Positions 45,245-53,105 of a stretch of DNA of 64,000 bases are shown here, piece by piece; the first letter of the stretch is position 1; each line of letters opens with the position of its first letter. The notes beneath the pieces were generated by a model, which was not told the DNA's origin, ran no database searches, and saw only the letters and a program-made list of their open reading frames with translations. Source of the stretch: Spirochaeta africana DSM 8902 (GTDB lineage Bacteria; Spirochaetota; Spirochaetia; DSM-27196; DSM-8902). The stretch is from the NCBI RefSeq assembly GCF_000242595.2, contig NC_017098.1:3024501-3088500 (forward strand). The letters are read 5' to 3'. The position numbers and the translations under genes are program-made.

Positions 45245-46948
45245 ATGAGTTTCCGGTCTGTATCGATCCGCCAGCTTCTGCTGCTCACCACCTGTATAGC
45301 GGTCTTGCCGGCACTGACAATCATCATCTGGGCCGGGATCGAACACGGCACCACCCTGGAGCAGGATGTGCGCAACCGCAGTCAGCGCGAGGTGGAGCTG
45401 CTTACCCTGCTGCAGGAAACCATCAGCACCTCCATCTCCCAGACCCTGACCACCCTGGCAGCACTACCCGCCTTTCAGCAAGCAGAGCTGGAGCGCCAGC
45501 CGGAAATCCTGCGCTCGGTCCTGGAACGGAACCCCGGGTATGTAAATATCGCCTATACCGATACGCAGGGGATCGTACAGACCTCGGCGCTGCTGGATGT
45601 CGGAACGGATCTGTCTGAGCGGCGGCATGTGCGCCAGGCCCTGGCAGGTCAGGAACCGGCTGCCGGCGAGTATGTGCTGGCATTCGTCGGGGAGGTTCCC
45701 TCGCTGCCGTATGCCGTACCGGTGCGCAATCCTGAGGGAGAGATCATCGGCGCCCTGACAGCGGTGTATCGCCTGACCGAGTATGCCCGGGCACTGCCTT
45801 CCTTTGAACTGCCGGAATCCTCGCTGCTGTTGATACTGGACCATGCCGGTACGGTACTGTACAGCTCGCACCCGGAGGTAGCACCCGGCACCCGCGGCTG
45901 CGCCGAACTGCTGAACGGGGTAGACAGCCGCATCATGCCCAGTCTCGAGATCGATGAGACCGGCACCAGGCGGTTCTTCTCGGCCCGTTCGCTGCAGCTG
46001 CCCGGAGACCCGGAGCCCTATCTGCACATAATCCTTGGCATCCCGGAGGATATCGCCCGCCGCCCGGTACGACGCACGATTCTGCGTAACAGCCTGCTGA
46101 TGCTGGCAGCCGGGCTGGCCAGTATCTGGATTGCCCTGCGCATCAGCGACCGCCTGATCGGCAGCGGACTGCGCCGGCTGCAGCATGCGGTCAGGGAGCT
46201 GGAACGGGGCAACCTCTCGGCTCGGCCGCGACGCATTCCCGGGCCGCGCGAGCTGGTGCAGGTAGCAGACGGCATCCACCGCATGGCTATAGCCCTGGAG
46301 CAGCGCAGCCAGGAACGCGACGAAACCGAGGAGGCTCTGGCAAAAACCCTCGGGGAAAACCGAACCCTGCTGCGCGAGGTCCATCATCGCGTAAAGAACA
46401 ACATGCAGCTTATTCTGAGCATGGTCTATCTGGAGCGCGAAACCAGCACCGACTTTGACAGCTTCATTACCCAGCTCGGCGGCCGGATCGCCGCCATGGC
46501 CGGGGTACACGAACTGCTGTACGAATCACGCTCGCTGTCCCGGGTAGAGATATCCTCGTTTCTCGGACGGCTGACCGAACTCACCACCGACCTGTACAGC
46601 CAGCTGGAGGTCGAAACCCGCACCGAGCAGCATGCCGTCGAGCTCGAACAGGCCGTTCCGCTGGCCCTGATCACCAACGAACTGCTCACCAATGCCGCCA
46701 AATACGGGCGCTCAGCCGACGGGACCGCACACATTGTACTGAGTTTCCTGATACGCAACGATCTGGCCGAGCTTCGCATCCGCGACCGGGGCCCGGGGCT
46801 GCCAGACGACATCGCCAGCCCCGCCACCAGAAGCCTCGGGGTTACCCTGCTGCAGATGCTGGCCGGACAGCTGGGCGGTACGGTGGTGTTTGGCGGTGAC
46901 GACAGCGGTGCCGACATCACCATACGCTACCCGGTTCATCCGGATTAG
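45245..46948 (+). CDS. Membrane sensor histidine kinase, HisKA_2 family, with extracellular sensor domain
   Basis: 567 residues. TM1 at ~10-30 and TM2 at ~275-300 flank a ~245-residue extracytoplasmic region with a Cache-like pattern (NIAYTDTQGIVQTSALLDVGTDLSERRHVRQAL). HAMP follows at ~300-350. The phosphoacceptor His is in LLREVHHRVKNNMQLI (~375-390), the HisKA_2/HWE-like signature. HATPase motifs are LITNELLTNAAKYG and RDRGPGLP. It has no linked response regulator. The last 4 nt overlap the convergent TSUP gene. Confidence 0.92.
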   Translation: MSFRSVSIRQLLLLTTCIAVLPALTIIIWAGIEHGTTLEQDVRNRSQREVELLTLLQETISTSISQTLTTLAALPAFQQAELERQPEILRSVLERNPGYVNIAYTDTQGIVQTSALLDVGTDLSERRHVRQALAGQEPAAGEYVLAFVGEVPSLPYAVPVRNPEGEIIGALTAVYRLTEYARALPSFELPESSLLLILDHAGTVLYSSHPEVAPGTRGCAELLNGVDSRIMPSLEIDETGTRRFFSARSLQLPGDPEPYLHIILGIPEDIARRPVRRTILRNSLLMLAAGLASIWIALRISDRLIGSGLRRLQHAVRELERGNLSARPRRIPGPRELVQVADGIHRMAIALEQRSQERDETEEALAKTLGENRTLLREVHHRVKNNMQLILSMVYLERETSTDFDSFITQLGGRIAAMAGVHELLYESRSLSRVEISSFLGRLTELTTDLYSQLEVETRTEQHAVELEQAVPLALITNELLTNAAKYGRSADGTAHIVLSFLIRNDLAELRIRDRGPGLPDDIASPATRSLGVTLLQMLAGQLGGTVVFGGDDSGADITIRYPVHPD

Positions 46949-47691
46949 GTAAAAAAGAACAGTCGTATCGCCATTCCCAGCACCGCAGTGGCCAGCACCA
47001 CCCGAATCCAGCGCTCCCCGCCGCTCACGGTAAAATGCGCCCCCAGCCAGGCACCGCCCGCCTGGCCACAGGCCAGTACAGCCCCGGCCGCCCAGGCGAT
47101 CTGTCCGTTCACGGCAAACACCACCACCGCCGGGATGGTATACACCAGCACCACCAGCACCTTGACCGCATTGGTAAGTACCAGACTGGCAGAACTGATC
47201 CGGGAAAAGGCCCCCATAATCAGAAATCCGACACCAGCCTGGATGAACCCCCCATAGATCCCGATCAGGAAAAACGTCGGCAGCAGCAGCGGCCAGTTGC
47301 GAATCTCGTCTGTACTGCCCGCCGCGCGCCGCCTCGAGAAGGTCAGGATCAGCACCAGCACCATTACCGCCGACAGGATGCGATTGAACAGCGGCTCGGC
47401 AATCTCCACCGCAACCAGGCTGCCAATCACCGACCCCAAGGCCGCTGCCAGCCCCAGCAGCAGCCCCGCCCGCAGCGGAAATATCCCCCGGGCGCGAAAC
47501 CGCCAGGCCGCCATGCTGTTCTGACTCAGCTGGGCAATGCGGTTGGTCCCGTTGGCCATTGCCGACGGCATCCCCAGAAAGATCATTACCGGCACGGTAA
47601 TCAGTGACCCGCCCCCGGCAACCACATTTATAAACCCGGCCGCCAGACCGGCCAATGCGATCAACGGCAGCATCTGCAGTGACAGTTCCAC
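46945..47691 (-). CDS. TSUP-family (TauE/SafE) membrane permease
   Basis: 248 residues from a GTG at 47691, chosen because GGAGGAGG lies 4 nt upstream; the frame extends 12 codons further. Seven to eight hydrophobic helices in two repeats have the family signature GLAAGFINVVAGGGSLITVPVMIFLGMP and GIYGGFIQAGVGFLIM. Members move sulfite, sulfoacetate, thiosulfate or related anions; the substrate here is unknown. It converges on the sensor kinase. Confidence 0.9.
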   Translation of the reverse strand: MELSLQMLPLIALAGLAAGFINVVAGGGSLITVPVMIFLGMPSAMANGTNRIAQLSQNSMAAWRFRARGIFPLRAGLLLGLAAALGSVIGSLVAVEIAEPLFNRILSAVMVLVLILTFSRRRAAGSTDEIRNWPLLLPTFFLIGIYGGFIQAGVGFLIMGAFSRISSASLVLTNAVKVLVVLVYTIPAVVVFAVNGQIAWAAGAVLACGQAGGAWLGAHFTVSGGERWIRVVLATAVLGMAIRLFFFT

Positions 47692-47733
47692 AGAACCTCC
47701 TCCATTGCTATACTGACACGGGAGCACCGCGGG

Positions 47734-48225
47734 ATGTCCAGTACACCGTTCGATGAATCACTGCTGCAGGATGAACTCACCCGTTTCGCACAGCTGCAGC
47801 GCCTGGTGGCCGACAGCTCCAGCCTGATCTACCTGGACCGGCTTGGCCAGCTGCAGTCGGTCATGCAGGTACTGGAGCTGGTAAGCGTCCCCGGCGTCGC
47901 CGAAGAAACCGGGTTTGCCCTGGATCTGCCACTGTTTACCGATCTGCCTGCCGGAGCCAGCGTAGACCAGCGGATCATCGCCGCCGCCAGGCAGCAGCAG
48001 CTGCCGGTACTCAGCGATGACCGCCATATCCTCCGCGCCGCCGAGGGTTCCGGTACCGGCTTCTACAACACCGGCATGATCCTCTGCTATCTGCGGTACC
48101 GCGGCAGGCTGGACGCCCCCCGAGCGCAGGCAGCCTGGCAGCAGCTGGAATCATTCGCCAGATATGCCGGCCCGATCCGCGCCTACTGCCGACAGCTACT
48201 GCAGCACCTGGACAAATGCAGCTGA
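47734..48225 (+). CDS. PIN-like domain protein (predicted nucleic-acid-binding)
   Basis: 163 residues. The layout resembles the PIN fold: VADSSSLIYLDRLGQLQSV with the first Asp, VPGVAEE with Glu, and AARQQQLPVLSDDRHILRAA with the later acidic residues. It lacks an adjacent antitoxin gene, so a toxin-antitoxin role is not supported. TATACT at 47709-47714 is a possible -10, ~20 nt before the ATG. It is divergent from the TSUP gene and abuts the stop of the DUF2279-like gene. Confidence 0.65.
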   Translation: MSSTPFDESLLQDELTRFAQLQRLVADSSSLIYLDRLGQLQSVMQVLELVSVPGVAEETGFALDLPLFTDLPAGASVDQRIIAAARQQQLPVLSDDRHILRAAEGSGTGFYNTGMILCYLRYRGRLDAPRAQAAWQQLESFARYAGPIRAYCRQLLQHLDKCS

Positions 48226-48684
48226 CTACAGCCCGAACGCAAACAGTAAGTACCCGGTACCAGCCCCCACCGTGTTGGCTACCATATCGCGCCAGCTGAA
48301 AAACCGCCCGTCATAATGATCGTACAACTCCTTGGCAGCCCCGACCGACAAGGTGCCTGCCGCCGCAGCCCAGGCAGCTGTATCCGGCTCCATACCCAGC
48401 CGGCTTACCCCGAAGTGGTAGGACGACCCGTACAGCAGCGCACTCACCGCCCAGTGCAGAAACTTGTCGCGGCCCAGCCACGGATCATGCCGCTCGCCCC
48501 TCGCGCTACCCAGGGGCTGAAGCACCTCCGTCGCACTGAACCGCTGCACCGCGATCACCTCGCCAGCCAGTTCCGGTGCGGCACCTGCCGCCGCCCTCAT
48601 ATCTACACCGTATACAACACCGGACACACCCGGCAGCAGCACACATAACACAATTCCTGCTATCGATCGCATGGCCAGCATCAT
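48226..48684 (-). CDS. Small exported DUF2279-like protein
   Basis: 152 residues. An N-terminal hydrophobic segment (MRSIAGIVLCVLLPGVSGVVYG) looks like a signal peptide. The C-terminal half has the YfiM/DUF2279-like pattern DKFLHWAVSALLYGSSYH, GTLSVGAAKELYDHYDGRFFSWRDMVANTVGAGTGYLL. The start is ambiguous: the ATG at 48684 follows a G-rich stretch, whereas a TATGAT ends 7 nt before the ATG at 48672. The function is unknown. Confidence 0.72.
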   Translation of the reverse strand: MMLAMRSIAGIVLCVLLPGVSGVVYGVDMRAAAGAAPELAGEVIAVQRFSATEVLQPLGSARGERHDPWLGRDKFLHWAVSALLYGSSYHFGVSRLGMEPDTAAWAAAAGTLSVGAAKELYDHYDGRFFSWRDMVANTVGAGTGYLLFAFGL

Positions 48685-48738
48685 ACCACACCCCCTGCCA
48701 CAACCTGCAGCATCAGCCTCAATTTTTCCGCACCCGTC

Positions 48739-48767
48739 TTGACTTTTTTTTGCTCCACATGTATATC
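48739..48767 (+). promoter_or_regulatory. Promoter of tRNA-Leu
   Basis: TTGACT (48739-48744), a 17-nt spacer and TATATC (48762-48767), giving a start ~7 nt before the mature tRNA 5' end. Confidence 0.65.
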
Positions 48768-48780
48768 TATCAGCACGCCA

Positions 48781-48864
48781 GCCCAGGTGGCGGAATTGGT
48801 AGACGCGCTAGATTCAGGTTCTAGTGGGGGCAACCCCGTGGAGGTTCAAGTCCTCTTCTGGGCA
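48781..48864 (+). tRNA. tRNA-Leu, anticodon CAG
   Basis: 84 nt. It folds as a class II tRNA: acceptor GCCCAGG pairs with the 3' TCTGGGC (one G-U), anticodon stem CTAGA/TCTAG with loop TTCAGGT (anticodon CAG), a long variable arm closed by GGGG/CCCC, and a T-arm GGAGG-TTCAAGT-CCTCT. The discriminator is A, and CCA is not encoded. A terminator follows after 2 nt. Confidence 0.97.
48848..48864 (+). repeat. 17-bp direct repeat, copy 1 (tRNA-Leu 3' end)
   Basis: AAGTCCTCTTCTGGGCA, from the T-loop to the discriminator base of tRNA-Leu, is repeated exactly at 49031-49047, 183 bp downstream. Flanking bases differ at both ends. Confidence 0.95.
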
Positions 48865-48865
48865 T

Positions 48866-48903
48866 AAAAAGTCCGGTGACCTTTAGGTTGCCGGACTTTT
48901 TTT
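48866..48903 (+). terminator. Intrinsic terminator directly after tRNA-Leu
   Basis: Stem AAAAAGTCCGG...CCGGACTTTTT with inner GACC/GGTT pairing and loop TTTA, followed by seven T. Confidence 0.93.
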
Positions 48904-48918
48904 ATGCACAACAGGAAA

Positions 48919-49037
48919 AGGACTTGAAACGGAGCGACGGGCGCGAGCCGGCGAGCGCAAAACCACAGGATGTGGTTTTAGGAGCGCAGGCGGCCTGGAG
49001 GGAAGCAGCACGATGCTGCTGACCGGAAGGAAGTCCT
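48919..49037 (+). ncRNA. Candidate structured RNA module in the tRNA-Leu tail
   Basis: AGGACTT (48919-48925) pairs with AAGTCCT (49031-49037), the start of the repeated tRNA end, to close a ~119-nt domain. Inside are a perfect 9-bp hairpin (AAAACCACA-GGA-TGTGGTTTT, 48959-48979), a perfect 7-bp hairpin (AGCAGCA-CGA-TGCTGCT, 49004-49020) and a GC-rich 48930-48958 stretch. There is no coding potential in 48904-49050. Transcription would need read-through of the first terminator. The function is unknown. Confidence 0.45.
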
Positions 49038-49047
49038 CTTCTGGGCA
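49031..49047 (+). repeat. 17-bp direct repeat, copy 2 (duplicate of tRNA-Leu 3' end)
   Basis: An exact copy of the last 17 nt of the tRNA-Leu gene, with no other tRNA-like sequence before it. It is followed 3 nt later by a second terminator. Confidence 0.95.
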
Positions 49048-49050
49048 CAC

Positions 49051-49090
49051 AAAGCTTTCAGTCCTTCTTCAGGGCTGAAAGCTTTTTTTT
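49051..49090 (+). terminator. Second intrinsic terminator of the tRNA-Leu tail
   Basis: An 11-bp stem AAAGCTTTCAG / CTGAAAGCTTT with a TCC...GGG-containing loop, followed by a run of nine T. Confidence 0.93.
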
Positions 49091-49169
49091 TGCTCACAGA
49101 CATGATCATTGCCGAAACACGAGCAGACAGCACGCCTACAGAGTACGTGCACTTTCCGACCGCTTCATC

Positions 49170-49175
49170 TATACT
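49170..49175 (+). promoter_or_regulatory. -10 element of the ATPase-domain gene, predicted leaderless
   Basis: TATACT ends 6 nt before the ATG at 49182. The -35 region 17 nt upstream (GTGCAC) is poor. No Shine-Dalgarno. Confidence 0.5.
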
Positions 49176-49181
49176 CACAAT

Positions 49182-50075
49182 ATGGAACTCACCGCCTCAA
49201 TTCATTTATCCGAAGCACAGTTCAACCTGCTGATGATGCACAGTGCACTGAATGTACTGAACGTACTGATGTTCGAGATCGTGATGCTGGAAGAATCCTA
49301 CGGGGCATCCAGCCAATCGGCTCAGCTTACCGATGACCTGCACCAGGCAGCGCGCTCCCTGTCAGACCAGGCTGCCTCCACCATGCTGGTACGCAATATC
49401 GATGATTTCATCGGGAAGGGGGAGCGGCTACTGGCAGAGTGGAAAGCCACCCTCACGGATCATCTTGAAGAATTCGAGACGAGCGAGCGCAATATTACCG
49501 AGATTTTTGATATCCTGCGCATCCGTGCCCGGGAGCTGGCGACCCGGGCCGACAACCCCGATGCCTGGGAAGACTTCGATCTGGTAACCCTGCATCACAA
49601 CTATGTAAAGGTACTGCGCGCCATCGAGCAAAACAGCAAGGGGCGCTACCGGATTGTCTACAACCTGGCGGAGCATGACCAGGGTGCCTATCTGGTCCAT
49701 TTTGTAGTAACCAGCCACAACAACAAGACCATATACATGCCGGCTGTCCTGCAGGACATTATCCGGGACCTGCTGGCCAACGCGCGTAAATATACTGATC
49801 CCGGCGGCAGTATCGAGGCAGGGCTGTATGACAGCGGAAGCGAGATTCGCTTTGTGATAACCGATACCGGTCATGGCATCCCTGCCGGCGAGATCAAACA
49901 GGTGATCGCCTTCGGTCAGCGCGGCAGCAATGCCCAGACCCCTACTCGAGGCGGCGGGTTCGGGCTGACCAAGGCGTACTGGTACACCCGGCATTTCGGG
50001 GGGCGTTTCTGGATCGATTCCGAGCCGGAAAAGGGTACCCGGATTGAACTGCGGATCCCCCGCATGCAGCAGTAA
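49182..50075 (+). CDS. Soluble protein with histidine-kinase-type ATPase domain
   Basis: 297 residues. Residues ~1-150 are helical without a recognisable H-box or sensor domain. The C-terminal ~110 residues are a complete HATPase_c: N box LQDIIRDLLANARKYTDPGG, G1 DTGHGIP, G2 GGGFGLTKAY, and the last strand GTRIELRIP. The phosphoacceptor cannot be assigned, so it may be an unorthodox kinase or a GHKL switch protein. It has no transmembrane segments. The DUF389 gene follows after 21 nt. Confidence 0.82.
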   Translation: MELTASIHLSEAQFNLLMMHSALNVLNVLMFEIVMLEESYGASSQSAQLTDDLHQAARSLSDQAASTMLVRNIDDFIGKGERLLAEWKATLTDHLEEFETSERNITEIFDILRIRARELATRADNPDAWEDFDLVTLHHNYVKVLRAIEQNSKGRYRIVYNLAEHDQGAYLVHFVVTSHNNKTIYMPAVLQDIIRDLLANARKYTDPGGSIEAGLYDSGSEIRFVITDTGHGIPAGEIKQVIAFGQRGSNAQTPTRGGGFGLTKAYWYTRHFGGRFWIDSEPEKGTRIELRIPRMQQ

Positions 50076-50096
50076 GCAGACCGAAGGGAGCAGGAT

Positions 50097-51113
50097 ATGC
50101 CGCTGCGACTGATAGATGTGTATCTTCCGGCCTCGGCCGAGGACAGTATCCGCGACTCGGTAGCAGACAATCGCAACTGGCGGATTCTCGGCGTGTGGAG
50201 TACCGACCTGGGCGACCAGCGCTGTATCGTGAAGATACTGGTAGATGTCGAACAGACCGAAGCGATTACCGACCACCTGAGCGGTCAGTTCAGTCACGAC
50301 GAGAGCTTCCGGATTATCGTGATGCCGGTCGAGACCTCGATCCCTGTGCCCCGGGACGACGAGTCCGCCGACCCGGAGCCGCGCGAAAAAACTGGCCCCT
50401 CGCCCGGCCGGGTGAGCCGCGAGGAGTTGTACGCAGAGCTCCAGGACTCGGCCCGCGTCACCCCGGTCTACATCACCCTGGTATTGCTGTCCACCATCGT
50501 AGCAGCGGTCGGCCTGGCGCGGAGCAACACCGCCGTAATTATTGGCGCCATGGTGATCGCACCGCTGCTGGGACCAACCATCGCTATGGCGTTCGCGGCC
50601 ATGCTTGGCGACGGTTCTCTGGCGCGCCGGGCCGGCAGAGCGCTGGGCCTGGGGCTGCTGCTGGCGTTTGCGGTGTCCATCCCGATCGGCATGGTGCTGA
50701 ATATCGATCCCGGAGGAACCGAGATCGCGCTGCGCACCGAGGTCAGCGCACTGGATATCGTGCTGGGTCTGGCCGCCGGCGGTGCCGGGGCGGTATCGAT
50801 GACCGCTGCGGTGCCGGGTGCGGTTATCGGGGTAATGGTAGCAGTCGCCTTGCTGCCCCCGCTTGCCGCCTCGGGGATGCTGCTTGGTGCCGGTGCCTGG
50901 CAGGCGGCATCCGGCGCGCTGCTGCTTCTGGCGATCAATCTGATCTGTATTCATCTCTCGGCCATGCTCACCTTTCTGGCGCAGGGAATCCGCCCATCTA
51001 CATGGTGGGAGGCACGGAAGGCGCGCACCGCAATGCTGCAGTCGCTGGCAGCCAGCGTCCTGATCCTGCTGCTGCTGGCTGGTCTGCTGTATACAGCCTA
51101 CTATCGGGCCTGA
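50097..51113 (+). CDS. DUF389 (TIGR00341-like) integral membrane protein
   Basis: 338 residues. A soluble N-terminal domain at ~1-120 (MPLRLIDVYLPASAEDSIRD) is followed by at least six hydrophobic helices. The family core is TPVYITLVLLSTIVAAVGLARSNTAVIIGAMVIAPLLGPTIAM and AVPGAVIGVMVAVALLPPLAASGMLL. The function of DUF389 proteins is unknown. AAGGGAG lies upstream, and it probably shares a transcript with the ATPase-domain gene. Confidence 0.9.
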   Translation: MPLRLIDVYLPASAEDSIRDSVADNRNWRILGVWSTDLGDQRCIVKILVDVEQTEAITDHLSGQFSHDESFRIIVMPVETSIPVPRDDESADPEPREKTGPSPGRVSREELYAELQDSARVTPVYITLVLLSTIVAAVGLARSNTAVIIGAMVIAPLLGPTIAMAFAAMLGDGSLARRAGRALGLGLLLAFAVSIPIGMVLNIDPGGTEIALRTEVSALDIVLGLAAGGAGAVSMTAAVPGAVIGVMVAVALLPPLAASGMLLGAGAWQAASGALLLLAINLICIHLSAMLTFLAQGIRPSTWWEARKARTAMLQSLAASVLILLLLAGLLYTAYYRA

Positions 51114-51127
51114 GCAGCAGAAAAAAA

Positions 51128-51156
51128 TTGTCCTTGGACCGTGCGGACACTACATT
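51128..51156 (+). promoter_or_regulatory. Promoter of msrB, predicted leaderless
   Basis: TTGTCC (51128-51133), a 17-nt spacer and TACATT (51151-51156), then 7 nt to the ATG at 51164. No Shine-Dalgarno. Confidence 0.65.
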
Positions 51157-51163
51157 ATGCAGT

Positions 51164-51586
51164 ATGAATAACGACCACCATCGCTCACCGGAGCGCAGTC
51201 CCGAGGAATGGAAACAGTTGCTCGATCCGGCTACCTATCATGTAACCCGCGAGGCCGGTACCGAACCCCCCTTTAGCGGCCGCTACTGGCAGCATGACGA
51301 GCCAGGAACCTATCTGTGTATCTGCTGCAAAACGCCACTGTTCAGCTCACAGACCAAATATGCATCGGGTTGTGGATGGCCGTCATTCTACGATGGCATG
51401 GATCCCGGCAAAATTGAGGAGCATCGCGACACCTCTCACGGGATGCTGCGGACCGAAGTCCGGTGCAGGACCTGCGGTGCCCACCTGGGGCATGTATTCG
51501 AAGACGGCCCCCCGCCAACCGGTTTGCGCTACTGTATCAATTCACTGTCGCTGGAGTTTTCGCCAGCAGAGGAGTCACACGCATGA
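51164..51586 (+). CDS. msrB: Peptide-methionine (R)-S-oxide reductase
   Basis: 140 residues, the size of stand-alone MsrB. Zinc ligands CICC and CRTC, the CGWPSFYDG motif, HLGHVFEDGPPPTGLRYCINS and the catalytic Cys in RYCIN are all present. It reduces methionine-R-sulfoxide in proteins. It overlaps the GDPD gene by 4 nt (ATGA). It stands near two sulfur-transport-like genes and ahpCF-oxyR, an oxidative stress neighbourhood. Confidence 0.96.
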   Translation: MNNDHHRSPERSPEEWKQLLDPATYHVTREAGTEPPFSGRYWQHDEPGTYLCICCKTPLFSSQTKYASGCGWPSFYDGMDPGKIEEHRDTSHGMLRTEVRCRTCGAHLGHVFEDGPPPTGLRYCINSLSLEFSPAEESHA

Positions 51587-52482
51587 CAAAACCCCGCATT
51601 ATTGCCGCCGCCGTCGCGGCAGTCATTATCGGAATCTATCTTTTCGCGGCCCTGCGACCGGCCCCCGATGCCAGAACCTTCTTTCGCAGTCTGCCACAGG
51701 ATCGCACCCTGGTGATTGCACATCGCGGCGGTGCCGAGATCTTCCCGGAGAATACCCTGTACGCTTTTCGCCGGGCGGATGATCTGGGTGCAGATATCCT
51801 GGAGATGGATGTTCACGCCACTGCCGACGGTGTTCCGGTGGTGATCCATGACGAGACTGTCGACAGAACAACCAACGGCAGTGGACTGGTGAGCTCATTT
51901 ACCCTGGAGGAGCTGCAGCAGCTGGATGCCGGCTACTGGTTTGAACAGCCTGCCGGGAGCGATGAATTCCCGTACCGCTATCGCGATCTGCAGATCCCGA
52001 CCCTGCGCGAGGTTTTCCAGGCCTTTCCTGATGCACACATGATTGTCGAGACCAAGGAAAACAATCCGGCCCTTGCTGCGGCAATGATCGAGCTGGTGCA
52101 GGAGTACGGGCGCGAAGAACGAACCATGCTGGCCAGTTTCCATCATGAAATGCTGGTGTATTTTCGTGAGCACCTGCCGACAACCGTAACCCATGCATCA
52201 TCCGATGAGGTTATCCCGTTTCTGATTGCCTCCTGGCTGCGGCTGGAGGGGCTGCTCTCACCGCAGCATGAAGCCTTTGTAGTCCCGATCCGCCATGGGC
52301 GCTTACCGGTGATCACGCGACGGTTTCTGGCCGCCGCTGATGCCCGCGGACTGGCCACCGCGGCATGGACAATCAACACCCCGGAGCAGCTGCTGCAGCT
52401 TGCAGAAAAGGGGGCATGGGGACTGATTACCGATCGCCCGGACCTGGCCCATACGATTGTGCGCCAGGCCGGCCTGGACTGA
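51583..52482 (+). CDS. Membrane-anchored glycerophosphodiester phosphodiesterase
   Basis: 299 residues from the ATG at 51583, with GAGGAG upstream. An N-terminal hydrophobic anchor (IIAAAVAAVIIGIYLFAAL) precedes a GDPD TIM barrel: IAHRGGAEIFPENTLYAF with catalytic His and Glu, EMDVHATADGVPVVIHDE with metal ligands, MIVETKENN, and a C-terminal AWTINTPEQLLQLAEKGAWGLITDRPD. It hydrolyses glycerophosphodiesters to glycerol-3-phosphate and an alcohol, probably outside the cytoplasmic membrane. Confidence 0.93.
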   Translation: MTKPRIIAAAVAAVIIGIYLFAALRPAPDARTFFRSLPQDRTLVIAHRGGAEIFPENTLYAFRRADDLGADILEMDVHATADGVPVVIHDETVDRTTNGSGLVSSFTLEELQQLDAGYWFEQPAGSDEFPYRYRDLQIPTLREVFQAFPDAHMIVETKENNPALAAAMIELVQEYGREERTMLASFHHEMLVYFREHLPTTVTHASSDEVIPFLIASWLRLEGLLSPQHEAFVVPIRHGRLPVITRRFLAAADARGLATAAWTINTPEQLLQLAEKGAWGLITDRPDLAHTIVRQAGLD

Positions 52483-52495
52483 CCTCTTCATGGTA

Positions 52496-52527
52496 TTGCC
52501 TCTATATTGTAAATTCAGTATATTACA
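52496..52527 (+). promoter_or_regulatory. Promoter and operator-like repeat of the YeeE/YedE pair
   Basis: TTGCCT (52496-52501), a 17-nt spacer and TATATT (52519-52524). An inverted repeat TGTAA (52508-52512), N10, TTACA (52523-52527) covers the spacer and -10, placed as for a repressor operator. Confidence 0.55.
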
Positions 52528-52554
52528 GAAACAATACTTTTGAGGAGGCAGGCA

Positions 52555-53105
52555 TGAAGCTTGAAGCTCGTTATCGTCCGTACCTGTTCGGTGCGTTATC
52601 CGGTCTGTTGCTGACCGCCAGCGCCGGAATTGCCGGACAGTTCTTTGGTACATCCACTACCTTTCCCCGGGCCGCGTCGCTGTTTGTACAGATGTTCGGT
52701 GTGGACCTCTCACAGATCGAGTTCTACGCTGTACGCGAAGGCACCTTTACCGCAGCGGTATTTCCCAACTGGCAGCTGCTGTTCGTACTCGGCATCGGTG
52801 TGGGGGCATTTCTTTCCGCCAGACTCTCCGGCAGTTTCGCAACCGAGAAGCTGCCCCCGATGTGGGTTGAACGCTTCGGCAGCAAGACCAGCACCCGTGT
52901 GTGGTTCTCGCTTGCCGGCGGGGTACTGGCTATGATTGGCGCCCGCATGGCCGGCGGCTGTCCCAGCGGCCACGGGGTCAGCGGGGTAAGCCAGCTGGGG
53001 GTAAGCAGCCTGATCGCCGTAGCGATGTTCTTTATCGGCGGGATTGTGACTGCACGGCTGCTCTACGGTCGATCGACACAGACAGAAAAAGGAGGCGAGG
53101 TATGA
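52555..53105 (+). CDS. YeeE/YedE-family (DUF395) membrane protein, first of a pair
   Basis: 183 residues from the ATG at 52555, with GAGGAGG upstream. Four to five hydrophobic helices and the family signature GARMAGGCPSGHGVSGVSQLG (with its Cys) near ~137-157. YeeE-type proteins import thiosulfate in E. coli; split half-size pairs like this one are common. It overlaps the second half-gene by 4 nt (ATGA). Confidence 0.9.

Noticed and set aside
47734-48684. PIN protein plus neighbour as a toxin-antitoxin pair
   Set aside because: The adjacent gene is convergent and encodes an exported DUF2279-like protein; no small antitoxin-like gene precedes the PIN gene.
49001-49036. SRP-RNA-like CCGGAAGGAAG motif in the tRNA-Leu tail
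   Set aside because: The short match to the SRP domain IV loop is not flanked by the required symmetric and asymmetric loops, and the strand context pairs with AGGACTT instead.
48848-49047. Integrated mobile element between tRNA-derived direct repeats
   Set aside because: Only 166 bp lie between the repeats, with no integrase or any ORF; kept as an alternative explanation but not annotated as an element.
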